64,000 bases of DNA from Megalonaias nervosa (lineage: Eukaryota > Mollusca > Bivalvia > Unionida > Unionidae). The stretch is from contig JAECUM010001809.1 of NCBI GenBank assembly GCA_016617855.1, forward strand, positions 1-64,000. The letters are read 5' to 3'. A program made the position numbers and the translations under genes. The notes below the pieces were generated by a model. It ran no database searches. It was not told where the DNA came from and saw only the letters and a list, made by a program, of their open reading frames with translations. This document shows positions 35,601 to 49,317 of this stretch, in pieces. How positions within the stretch are numbered: position 1 is the first letter of the stretch; each line of letters opens with the position of its first letter.

Positions 35601-38600
35601 GTTTTTTTTAAAAAGTGAAACAAGGAATTAAACACAGTTAAACCAGACCTTTAAGACTGCTGTGTTTGAAGACCATCTGTCATTTTCAACAAGATTCTTC
35701 AGCAATAACTGAACTTTATAATATTGTGTGAAGATTGGTGACAGACCATCTGCCATTTTTTTTTACCAAATTCTTCATCAATAACTGAACTTCATCATAT
35801 TATGTGATGACTGTGATGACAGACCATCTTTCATTTTGGACCAGACTCTTCAATATTAATTCAGCATTATCATATATTTTGAAGACTGTCTTGAGAGACA
35901 ACCTGTTTTGAGAACCAATTTATTTTGGCAGAAGGGATGATCTCAAAACAGGCTTTATTTACAAATGTTTACACATTAGCTAAAAGGAACATGCAACTAA
36001 TCTGAAAATGCTAATGGAATTTTTTGACAAAATTAAAATTTATTATTAATATCACAAGTAGGCTTCATGTTGTATGGAAATAAGTTTCTAACTTTTAACT
36101 CCTTATTCAAGTAAGGCTTCAGAGGTATCGCTTGAAATGAGGGTTGGTAAGAGAAGTTGTAAGGGAACAAGGACTTTTTAAAATTTCTCCATGAATCCAA
36201 ACAAGTTTAATTCCAAATTAATACCTGTATTCCTTGACTGTACTTTGAATAAAACATTTTGCTTGCAATGTGGGCTTTTTCTGTTTCAATCGGTGTAAAT
36301 AATCAACATAAATATGACTGTTTCAGAAAATTATGCAAGTGATGCTTGACCTTCCTTTGAAAATTCAAAGACTTTCAAGCACTTTTTAGCTACTATGTTT
36401 AATTTACAAGCACTTCCAAGGCCCTGATTTTGTGATGTCCTTGATTTTGTAATCTTCAAATTCAAACACCTTCATGATTTTCAAGGACCTGTATAAATCT
36501 TACAGCTAGTCATTTGAAATAACTAGTAAAAAGCTATCAATCAAGAAACACATCTTGCAAATAGGAGTTGTTTCTGGAATGACCATTTTACGGAGATTGG
36601 GTGAGGTGGAGATAAGGGTGGTTCTAAATACACTTTTTAATTTAAGACAACCAGACATCAAAGGAAATCTTCTGGTGAAAACCCGTCATCAATATAGCTG
36701 TGAAGTAGAATTGTCATAAGATTTCTATGATGGCTGCCAGGGTGGCCATATCAGACATCAGATTGGCGCCATTTTTATTTAGGACAAGCTAGATATTATA
36801 CAGGTTGATAAGACCATCCATTCAAGAGGACATGCAAAATAACAAGATGGCTGCCATGGTGGCCATACAGGATGTCAGATCAGTACCATTTTTTTGCTTG
36901 TCACCTACTAGACATCATAAAAAGTCTTTTAGAGAAAACATGTTGATATGACTATCCAATCAGGAGGAATAGCAATGACAAACATTTTCAAACTGGCTGC
37001 CATGGTGGCTATAATGGATGTACAAAAGGAAAAATGACAGACAATAGACCATCCCATAGGCTCTTCTGGTCTATGACCAGCATAGATAATAAAACTGGAA
37101 AATAAGTTGGCAATATGACTGCAATCTGTGCTTTAAAAGCCTAATACCAAAGTATAATGGTATTTTTCTAATGAGTGCAGCTTGGGATTACTACTGTTTG
37201 TAACACTTAATGTTATAACTACAATGGTCATACTTTTATTTCAACAGGGGGCCAAATTATGCTAGGTACTATTATTTTATTCATTTGCTTGACATGCTTG
37301 TATTGAATTAATACAGCAGATAGTATAACTATTAAACTAAAGACAAACAGATGCAATCAACCAGAGAGTCTTGAAAAGGGTCACAAGAATTTTATTTATG
37401 TTTTTATGCCTAATTTTAAGCCTGTTGTCTGATTATGAGCAACATCTAGGCATATTAATGAGGCGGTCATGCATGTGATTGGCTTAGCCACTCAATACTT
37501 TATAAACCATATTTCTAAATGGATTTTGATCAGACCTAGCAGCTTTATTGTTAAAATCTTGGGAGAGTTTGATTAAAAGTGAGATCAATACACATTAATG
37601 AGGATCCAACTGATTAGATTGTGTGAATTCATGCATTAACTTTCTGGTTTGAAGTTTAATTCCTTAACCATTAAATCACCACAGCTCCCTCATTTGGTGA
37701 TGTCAATGACTGCCAAGGTATGTCTACAGCAGCCATAAGGCATTAAGGACAGACCCAGGAATCCATACACAGATTAACTGTAATGCCAAGTAACTGTAAC
37801 ATTTTAAGAGTGCGGTAAGTAACAGTTTTTACATTATGAATTGTGACTAAGTCCCCAGAGCCAGGAAAAGATTCAGGGGACAATGCTGGTTGTATAAATA
37901 ACTTGTCCTTTATATGCAGAGAAAGTGATCCCATATAAATGAATTAGGAAAGAAGATAAATCACACCAACATTAACGGACAGTTTAGCAACCATGTGCTC
38001 CACATTTGTGTGTGCTTTGCATTCACAAGCTGACAGTCATTAACTACCGGGAAGCAAGATCAAGTTCACTTGGGCCCCCTGTTCTGGCATATTATTGGGA
38101 TGTTGTTTTATTACTTCTCACTTATAACATGTCATCATATTAACCTTTACTACAGATTTGACATTAAAGCAGTCAACACGAAATGTCTTGCATGGAAAAA
38201 AACTGGCAATGATCCTGATGCAAATTATTCAGATTTTTACTTCTGTAGATGCCAAGTCCTCCAAAAATGTAAATCCCCAATTACACGAGTTGTTCCCTTA
38301 TATGTACTCTCACCATCTTCCCTAAAAATTTAAATCTCCAATTACCCAAACGTACTATTTGTATGGACTCTCACCATGTCTGCCAAAAATGCAAGTCTTT
38401 TATTATCTAGTCTTGCTTGTATAGACTCTCACCATGTACCCGAAAAGTTTAATTCTTGAATAACCCAGATTGTTTTCTAAATATACTCTCACCATGTTCC
38501 CTGAAAATTTAAATCTCAAATTATCTGGATTGTTTGCTTGTATGGACTACCACTAATTCCAATGAAAATTATTGGTTGTTTCACCCAATTTCCTGGACTG

Positions 38601-41600
38601 TTTGCTTGTACAAACTCCCAACATGTCCCTTGATAATGTACATCTCCAATGATTAAATGAATTATTTGGACAACTGATTGTCAGGACAAAATCACCGTCT
38701 CCAGATGGCTCTGGATATATGGCAACTTGTTGTGCAACTTAAATCCTTGTTTAGTCTATTAATTTGTCTATTAATCTATACCTGTCCAGTGCTTTTCCAA
38801 CAGCATATACAGCATATCCAACTACACACATCTGTTTTTCATGATGAATAATGTTGGACGTGTTGCATATCACATGTAATTTCTCTCCTTCTGTTGAGAA
38901 CAAACCCAACTCATCCCTACAAATAATATAAAATAACTATAAATAAATTTTAAATTTTTGCACCACCTGCATACTACAAACACCTGTATATATAGGTGTA
39001 ACAAAACATTCCACTGGTACTACTAAATAAATATAGTATATATCTGTATTTAAAAATCACTTCTGAAAACATCTCTTATGGTACACATAATGAAACCTTA
39101 TTTTTTTGTAACAGCCTCTTCTAGTTGGTACTGTAAACAGTCATTACACACAGATCTGACTCTTTCAAACCTCAAAAAAAATTTGTGAATAATGCTTTAT
39201 TTAAATGATCACACAATGCCTGGTCAATAAAGCTTATAAGGTCATTCAAGAAAGAAAAGCAGGTCATAGTGATCTATTTTGATCATGGCAATGTCTATGT
39301 TTACCTTGCTGTGCTGGATCTTTCTCTTTTTGATCTTAGTCATTACGCTTTCCCAGGGTATACATCTCAATACATAACTAAAAGTTCCTGTTTCATCTGC
39401 TGCTTCTAGGAGCTTTGCTTCCTCTCTTAATTCTTTATTTCTATCCCTTTTTAATTTAGTCAAATTATGTTTAATACTCATGGATTTGTAAGGCAGATTT
39501 GCCTTTTCATCCTGTATGCATTTTCTTTATGCAATCTCCATTCCCCTCAATCAATGTAACTAGTAAAGGTATCTGGTTCTTTTCTTGGCCTGGGAATGAC
39601 TTGCTTTGGAAAACCAGCCTTTAAACTGGGACTGCATCCTCCTGACATATTCAACATCTTATTATTGCTGCAATCTGTACCACTGTATCAGTAACATCTT
39701 CCTTTATAGCCTCTATCAAAGTACTTTCATTCTCTTGACTAGTGAAGACAACAAAGTTGTTCTGTCAACTCTCCATTGCATCACCTTTGTAACTTTGATG
39801 ACAATTACTTCAGCTGCAATGTTCTCATCTTTGCAATCAATTTGTTTTCACCTGGTTCCTTATTAGGGCTGTTCCAGTAAAATATACATGGGACCCAGGT
39901 TATGCACTTTTAGTGTAGAATAGTAGAATAGTCACCCATAGATTTTTTCAAGTTAGAATTTTGCATTGTTTTCATATGAACACTTTGGGTAATCTAAGTA
40001 CAATAGCATATTTTTTAAAAAGTACCTTCCATGGGTACCATGCATGTTTAAATAGAATAGCCCTTACCAAATATGATCACTTTTCCTTGATTGGTATTAA
40101 TGACTCTTGAGTTACAAGGTAGAGTTTGACCCCTACCCCATACTTTCCCGGGGGTGCATCCAAGAGACAAAAGCTTAATTATTATCTACCAATCCTCCTG
40201 AAGTATTTGTATCATACCAAATATGATAATCATATCTCATCTCTCATTATGTGCACATGTTTGTTACAAGGAAAAATCCATAATACCTATGAAAATTTGA
40301 CCCTGACCCCACAAAAGTCTTTCACTAGGTGATGAATTCATGAACTTTGTCCTCTACATATCTTCCTGAAACATCATACCAAATATGATCACCCTCCCTC
40401 ATGCAGTGTAGATGCGTGAGTTCAGATTAAAGAGAAATAACTGATGGATGGACAAATGCATGAATAGAAGCATATGACCCATAAAAATATATCCACATAA
40501 GTGTGAATAGAATTAATTGTCTTCATTGACCAGTCAGTGTTTTATTACAAATGATACGATTGTTTGCAACATCTATGGTTACAGTTCTGAACCAAACAAT
40601 AGTGGTATTGTAAATCATTTTAATAACTCGAAATAACACTAACATAGCACCTACTCCCATGGAGAAATGACCACAATCTTCAAATACATTTACAACAGGA
40701 CTAACATTGTATCAAATGTTCATAACATACTCAGACTTTAACCTGTAAGTGAGAATTTTGTTTACAAAGAATTAAGAAACCTTAATCCATGTAAAAGCAC
40801 AGGCTTAGAAAATTTCCCAGAAGATATATAAAAGGTGGCAAAGTGTTTTTGATAATTCCAATTATTTTGCATTGTTCACATGTCGATATCAAGTGGTATT
40901 GTGCCTGATGAACTGACATTAGCTTGCATTAGACCTCTTTACAACATGGGCAGTAAGGTTGATGCAAACAATTACAAGCCCATTAGCATACTCCTTATGG
41001 TGTCCAAAATTCTAGAAAAATCAGTTTATTTTCAACTTGAAAACTTCTTTTATAAGAATAAATTAATACTCAGTATGGTGTCCAAGATTCTAGAAAAATT
41101 AAAGCAGTTTATGCTCAACCTGAAAACTTCTTTTATAAGAATAAATTAATTTATGAACTACAGTTGGGTTTTATACGATTGTACTCTACTGATACATGTT
41201 TGATACATTAAGGTGAATCAAAAAATATGGTGTAAAACACTGTAATGACTAGGAACTACATCTGCTGAATGGTTATAATCATATCTAAGAAATAGACAAC
41301 AAAACTGTCCGTGTTAAGAACACATAATCCAAAATGTTGACAAATATCATGTGGTGTACCTTACAGTAGCATTTTAAGACTTTTTCTTTTTTTAAGATAT
41401 GTGAATGATATACAGGTATTAAATCTGGCCAACCGGGCCCAGCTAGGTTTTGCACTACCCATCCAAGGGATGGAGGGGGGTTTAAGATACAAATCTGATC
41501 TTGCTGGGTCGCCACCACCCCAACCCCATACAAATAATAAAATAAAATATTAAAAATATTTTATTATTCACCAAAATGAGAGTGAGAGAGGGTGGGGGTG

Positions 41601-44600
41601 GGGAAACCATACAAAATGAGAGTGGAGTTACCATACAAAGTAAAAACTGGTCTGGTTGGGTACCAAGTAAAATTTCCCTATATGTACATCCCTAGTAACT
41701 AACAATGACTCAGACTGTAGGCATTTACTATATGCAGATAACATATCATGTTTTCACTTTGGGATACCAATTACAATTCAAAAACCTTTGGGAAAGAACT
41801 AGAATACACCAATCTTTACCTCAACAAATATCATTACATTTTTTTTATAAAAAAAAAGCTTTGGGAAAGAACTAGAATAAACCAATCTTTACCTCAACAA
41901 AATATCATTACATACGGGTAAGACAAAGCACATCCTATCTGGGTAAAAGTGAAAAGTAAAACAAATCAGGACAATTCAAAATAATCTGTAACAGCCACAC
42001 AATCATTTCTCACAAGTGTACTAAATATTCAGGTCTGCATATATGTAACTTGCTCTAAGGTGAATGCATAGTCAATAGTATACTGTACTCGGAAAAGTAA
42101 ATGCCAGGTTAAATATTCTCTTTTGACATGGTCAATGTTTATCACTTAAAACAATGAAAACATTATGTACTACAGTATAAGTATAAATATTCCAGCTCTT
42201 TGTGGTATGCTGGAATTGGTAAAAATCTAAAACAAAAGAACTAAGTTAAACACAGAATATAACTTTAAGATTTATAAGTGACCTTGAACCCTTAGCAAGC
42301 ATGAGACAGTATGAACTTGAGAGTGTGGAAATACTATTATTGGTGGATAGAGTGAAACAATTAAAACTAAAGAGCAAATGATTTGTGAAAATTAGTGATC
42401 ATCACCAATTTGTCACTAGGAAGAGTAAATTTAAATTTTCTTTTTTGCAACACTCTAATGATTGGAACCTATAACCCAATTTATGAAGAAAACTTCAAAT
42501 ACAGATCATTTCAAAGCAGCTAACAGGTCATACCTTTTAAAAACAAAGACGATCAAGCAAAGTTCAATGATATTTTACCACAAAGAGATGATTTTCAGCG
42601 ACATTTTTAAGACTGAAATCAGTTTGTAAGTTTTTAATACTTAACTGTAATTTCTTCGCTTAGTCAAATATATAATTTTAATTTGCAAAAATGTACCCTG
42701 CCTCAAAATCTTGATCTCTGAGGACCCCACTGGAAATAAGTGTTTATAAACTTTTCATGGGTCATCCTTGGTGGATCATGTATTTTTATGTTGGTATTAC
42801 AACTGTTTTTTTTAATGTATATACTGTGTCAATGTTATGCAACTTGTTTATATGTGTTACATGTATTACTCTTGTATTATATGCTGATCCTACCTAAAAA
42901 ATTCATTATCATTAATGATGCCAAAACAATTAACAGCTAAGGCCATTAAATAGCTTGCAGGTACAAAATGATGCACTGAGGTGAAAGCAATGTTTATATC
43001 TTTCCTTTGTTTCTCCCTTTATTATTAAGCCTGCCCTTACCTTTTACATCCCTTTATTATTAAGCCTGCCCTTACCTTTTACAAAGCACAATTATATTTG
43101 CGGATGAAGCATACTGGCAATCAGCCACGCTGGCATTTGTTTCCCTCAGAAATTCTGGTCTCAGAAAACTCAGCTTGTCAGTGCACTTGATGACCTGGGA
43201 ATAAAAGACAATTGATTAGGGATGATTGCTGGTAATAACTAAAGGTTCATGCAATCAAAAGCACAAGGGAATCCATAGTTCATATACATTTTGTTGTACT
43301 AAAGACTTATAGTAACATGTCCCAAAATAAAGGTCTTTACATTAAAACTATAGGAAAAATTGATTTGTCACCAGATGTCTTTCAAAAATAATAGCTGAAC
43401 AAGTACTTAAAATTTACCAAATTTTGCGTTAGGATTTTGGCAAATTTCTTCAAATTCTGTTGGCTAGTTATGAAAACAGCTGCTTGAGACTTTCTCCATT
43501 TTTGTGCATATTCATCCATATCTGACAACAGATCAGCATTGTCTGTATAAAGTTGAAGGCCTTGATGCTAGGGACAACAGATCAGCACTGTCTGTATAAA
43601 ACTGAAAGGCTTTGATGTCAGGGACAACAGATCAACATTGTCTGCAAAAAGTTGAAAGGCCTTGATGTAATGGACAACAGATCAGCATTGTCTGCATAAA
43701 ACTGAAAGGCTTTGATGTCGGGGCAACAGATCAGCATTATCTGTATAAAGCTGAAAGGCCTTGATGCTAGGGACAACAGATCAACACTGTCTGCATAAAG
43801 CTGAAAGGCCTTGATGCTAAGAACAACAGATCAACATGGTTTGCATGAAGTTGAAAGGCCTTGACACCAGGGACAACAGATCAGCATTGTCTGCATAAAG
43901 TTGATAGGCCTTGATGCTAAGCACAACAGATCAATACCATCTGCATAAAGCTGAAAGGCCTTCATGCTAAGGACAACAGATCAACATGGTCTGCACAAAG
44001 TTGAAAGGCCTTGATGTTAGGGACAACAGATCAGCATTGCCTGCACAAAGCTAAGGCCTTGATGCTAGGGACAACAGATCAATATTGTGTGCATAAAGAC
44101 AAAGGCCTTGATGCTAGGTACAACAGATCAGCATTATCTATATAAAACTGAAAGGTCTTGACACTTGAGTTCTTTCATTCAAGTTAAGATAAAATCAGAG
44201 TTGTTAGATGAAAATAAATCACTTAACAGTTTTGTAATTTTAGTAATAATGGCCATACTATAAGGCATATTTATATCAATGTGAAAATGTGACAGAGATC
44301 CATATCAAGATGCTTTCTGTTAAACTGTATCAAATTATGTTGTAGTGGTTTTTGTAAAATAATTAATTTAAAGGTTTTTTATTTTTAGCAACCATATTTA
44401 GCAGTTAATCAGCATCATGTTTAACAAAGATGAAAGGCTTTATGCCAGAATGCTGTTTATAAAAGTTTGCTAAATTCTGGTCAGTAGTTTTTCTAGATGT
44501 TAAGATTTTTCTGCTGTAAGCTGAAAAAAAAACAGTCTGATTGGTTGACAGAATGGAATAATTTATTCAAATTGAATGGTTTCCATGCCAAAATGCATTC

Positions 44601-47600
44601 TGTCAATTACGTAAGGCAATTTTGAAGAAAATGTACTGAACACTGCATTTTGTCATGTAAGTAATGGTGTCTATTTTTGACAGCAGATTGACATCATTTG
44701 TTTAAACCTAACAGGCCTAGAATGCTGCCTTCCAAATTTGCTAAAAAGTGATCTAGAGGTTTTTGAAATGATGCTGAAAATAGTAAATTCTGATGGCTCA
44801 CACACAAAAGCTAAATGGAAATCACATGGAGGATGTTGGACAGTCTGGCCAGGTGAGATAAATACATCCAAATCAGATGCAATACCTTAAATGAATTGAA
44901 GTCATCAACATCATTGAAATTCTCTGTGCTAGCAAGCAAATCAAGGTAATTAAGATTTTTAAATTTCTAGCTTTATTTTAATTATATATTTAACAAAATG
45001 GACATGTTTAAAAGGTTCTGAAAATGCAAAGGGAGATAGTTACAACATCAACTAATTAAACTGTAAATTAATTTATTTCTGTTTTCTTGAACCGGCTAAT
45101 ACGGTTATGTGAGAAGGCTTGCCAGTAGCTTCTCGTGGGTCGATGGTTCTTTCCAGGGTTTTCCTGGGTTCTTCCTCCACCAGTTATACTGGCCATCATG
45201 TATAGCTTATCTTGTGCTGAAAAATGGCATTAAACCCAACAAGAACAACATTTCTGTATTCATTAATTTTCCTGGCATTTTAAACAAATGCCAAATTTGT
45301 TTGTACAAATACTTAAATTTGTTGATTTGGGAACTGGTGCTAGAGTTGCCACTGATAATCATGGTTAATTGGATCTTTTAATCTGTGTAACAACAACAAA
45401 ATGCATGAAACTGAACAAAAGTGAATTCATGGTATTATATGTAACACAATGTGAATAGACTTAAAAATGTATCACTTTCTTTGTGGAACCAGTTAAAAAA
45501 AAATACTTGCCACAAATTCATGGATTCCATCTGCTGTGACATCCAGCAAAATGTTTGTTCCAACTAGCTTAGTATTATGTAAAGCAACAGTGAACTGGGT
45601 ATCAACAAGATAGAAGTACTTCTTCCTTTTAATGGATTTCTTTTTTTTTCTGATACGACGACTATCTTCTGCCTCTGATGCCGCTAAATACTGTATGGCT
45701 CTTTCAATGTTCTGCAAAAATATAAAACATTATTTCCCTCAGCAACTGATGCTGGTAGAAAAAGAAACTTTTATTGTAAATTATCTTCATAGAGGAAATT
45801 TTTCACAATTAATGTTAGGGAAATAATTAAGTGCTACCTTGTAAATCAAGCACTTTTGTAAAGATAAATAAATTAATAAATTAGTCTCTTCTGTCTAGAT
45901 CTAATACAAACATTAACAATAGTACCTATGGAAAGAAACTTTCATAGATACTATTATAATTACCTCCCATTGTCTCCACTATGTGCCCCCTCATAAACTG
46001 GATGTTTTTCAATTCACACTTCAACAATAATGATGTGATCTGGTAAGTATGCTCAAAGAAATCTAATTTACCGACAATACTGTAATTTACAGTAGAATGT
46101 ATGACCAGATCACATAAATGTGAGATGAGTAGGTAACAGGTGGGGAGAAACCAATTTTATTCTAGTAAAATATGTTTCTTCAATAATGCTTACCTTATCA
46201 TAATATATTAGAGAACTACTACTACCTCACAAATCCAGTGCTCCCAGATTGAAACTTTTCAGCTGAAATGCAAGAAGTTATCTGCCCACCTGACAGTTGG
46301 GGTGATCTCCCTTTAATACCAAGATTGGCACCAAATCCTATGAAATCCTGAGTTCCTACTGCAGTGGAAGGCATACCCTCTGTATGGATGTAACTGTGAT
46401 AAGGCAGGATGTATATTATGATCAGGTATGGATTACTGAAGAAACATTTAAAAAAAAAAAATTGGTTTCTTCCTCAATTATGTTACCCAATCATAATACC
46501 TAATGAGCACAGGTTTAAGGTGGAGGGAGATACATCCCTTACCCCAGAGAGACCATTTCCAGTCCCCTAAGGTATGTGAGACAGCTTCTAGATAACCCAA
46601 CTGGAAATGGACTATATATGTTGGGGAGTGGCTTAAAAAAAGAACAATTTTCCCTCCAGCAAATCCAGCAGAAGTTGTGAAGCCGCATTCTTAGGAAGCT
46701 GTTTAACGACTCATGGAGGTAACCTTTTGCAACATGGCTATAGGTCCAACCAGATCAAGTTGAGCCTTTTAGGATCAAAGATCTCTGAGGCAAAAACTAG
46801 ATAAGTGTACTCAGATCTCCATCCCACTGCACTAATAATAACAGAACAGTTTTGCTCACATGCAATGTTTGTGGCGACTGTCTTGACTTTGTGAAATGAA
46901 ATGTGAATCAAATTCTTTGGTATGGGGATGTTTCTAATATGTGGAATAAATAGCCCACTTTATCCAGTAAGTAAGTGTGTTGATATAACATCCATTCCAT
47001 CTCTGAGGGCAAGAAGAGGCGTGATCTCCCTTGATGCAACAGCTCGATCTTACTTAAGTACCACTTCACAGCTCACAATGGCTCCTATTGATGACCATGA
47101 GATGAAGTGACAAAGGTTTTGAGTAGAGAGGAATTATTACCAAAGTCTGATTACCCATGAATTGTAGCCTGTTCTTGGAAATGAAAGCAGGAAGCATCAT
47201 GAGTGATACTGACTCATTTTGTGGGAACTCCTTGTGGATGGTTCCACCAACAGGACACATATTCACTGATTCTGACTGCCCAATACAATGAGGAAGCAAG
47301 ACTTATGAGAGGTGAACCAATGAGACTCTTGTGATCAGTTCAAATGGGGTCTTGTTCAATATGATACAGTAAAATAAACAAGTTTTCTAAAGTACACACA
47401 AAAACTGCACATAAAAGGCACTGAAGAATCATTATTGATACTTATGAAGTAGATGCTACAATATCCATTGTGAGACATTGTTACCTGTAGGAAAGCACCA
47501 ACAATATTCTATACAGGCAAAAATCAGTAAAGCATCATGTAATGAAGTGGAAGCCAAGACAAGATAATACAGAAAACTTAACTGTATGTATCCAGACATA

Positions 47601-49241
47601 ATGGGAATTATACAGCAATATTAAATGAGTTTTCTATATCACCTACCTGACCTGCACTTATTAATATGGTTAGAGCAATGTGATGGGATACCATTATGAT
47701 CCATGCTGGTATGTATCAATGACATCTAAGTGTGTTAAGATGGTAAAGTGATAACAATGCAGAATTAGAAAGTTTGTCATCGATGATAAGGAGAACAGAA
47801 AAGTTGGAAATTTATGGATGGAGTCTACTTTCCTTTGAAGATGAAACTCCTCCAATTTGTTTTAAGGTAGAAAACGTCCAAACTGCTTGTACTGATATTT
47901 TGATGTCACTCTGTCTGTAGAAACCATGCTACTCGGCACAAGTAGAATTATGAACTGACAATTTCAAGGGATTTGGTGCCAATCCTGATATCAAGGGGAG
48001 ATCACTCTAACTGCCACCAAGTGGGCAGATAACATGACACCTCCCTAATTTTTAAGGTAGAAGGCATGAACCTAATTATCATAAGCCTAGCATTTATAAA
48101 TTCACACAGAAGCTAAACCTGTAATGTGGTTTAGATTTACTTTGAGTTAGGCTTGAAAATGGGTTAGCTTGTTTGGTGAGTGTCTGTCACAGTTAGACTA
48201 GCACTGGAGATCAAATGCATAGCATGGGCTGCAAATGAACAGCCGACTTGGCTTACCTATTTACATATGTCTGCTACAGAGGTAAATATCTAAAAATCGA
48301 GATGGTTGAGGGGTGATGAAAAGTATGCTAATTTGTTATAGTACTAGTGAACTTCATTCATGCATAAGGCACATACTGATTCTTTTAGCCGCCTTGTCAC
48401 AAGAAAATAGTCAAAATAGCTCTTTGCTGTCAAAAATGAATGTAAAAAAAGAGGGGTTGGTAGCAGTGTTGGTTCAGTATAAAAGCCACCAGTTGTATAA
48501 GGAATTAACCTGATTGCCGCAGTCAAAATCTCACATGCATGCTTTCTACAAAAATCATTAGTTTGTTTTTATTTGTATCTTCAGTGTAAAATTATTCTCA
48601 TTTTTCTGCAATAGCTCATTGTTGGATGAAAATTCACCAGATAAACTGTCCAGTGAGACCTTAGGTAAACAGTTGTAATCTGGGAGGGAGGGATTTGCGG
48701 ATTAGTAGTACTTCTCTTAAGGTATTATGATTGGGTAACATATTTGGAAAAGAAACAGTCAAACACTTATTTGGTGTAAACAATTGAAATGTCACTTAAC
48801 AAATAATGATATGTGCATTATCTGAAATGGCCAACTATTGTCACACTATGACAACGAATTGAAATTATCAAAATTTTAAAATGTATTATATCCCATGGCA
48901 AAACTAAAACAATATGATCCAGATACCAATTGCAGATACCAATGTCTTGCTATACATCCATCACAATCAGGTGTCTCTGAGGAAAGTCATTACAACAGGC
49001 CCCTAGTATTATCATGCAGAAACATTGTATTATTCAATGACAGAGAGAAAGAAAGAAAGAATGATCAGCACAACAAGAGTACAAATAAATGAGGAAATAT
49101 TCTTACATTTATGTTGCAAACATAATTGTGGTCATAACATAGCTGGCATATCTGTTTCATCTCAGCCTTCTCTTTCTGGGTCTTTCCTGCCATTTCCTCA
49201 ATGGCTTTGTCAACTGCCTGATTCAAATAGAAAACAGGGGA

Positions 49242-49317
<76 letters not shown>

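Noticed and set aside
37743..37934. Exon of the unknown - strand gene
   Set aside because: The exons at 38782-38916 and 35161-35355 join directly in phase, and no acceptor and donor in compatible phase surround this frame.
43530..44165. CRISPR-like array of regular repeats
   Set aside because: Units are directly abutting with no unique spacers, the host is a eukaryote, and no cas genes exist here. It is a minisatellite.
46922..47299. Transposase in the centre of foldback copy 2
   Set aside because: The short frames on the two strands overlap, have no recognisable motif and are not conserved in copy 1.
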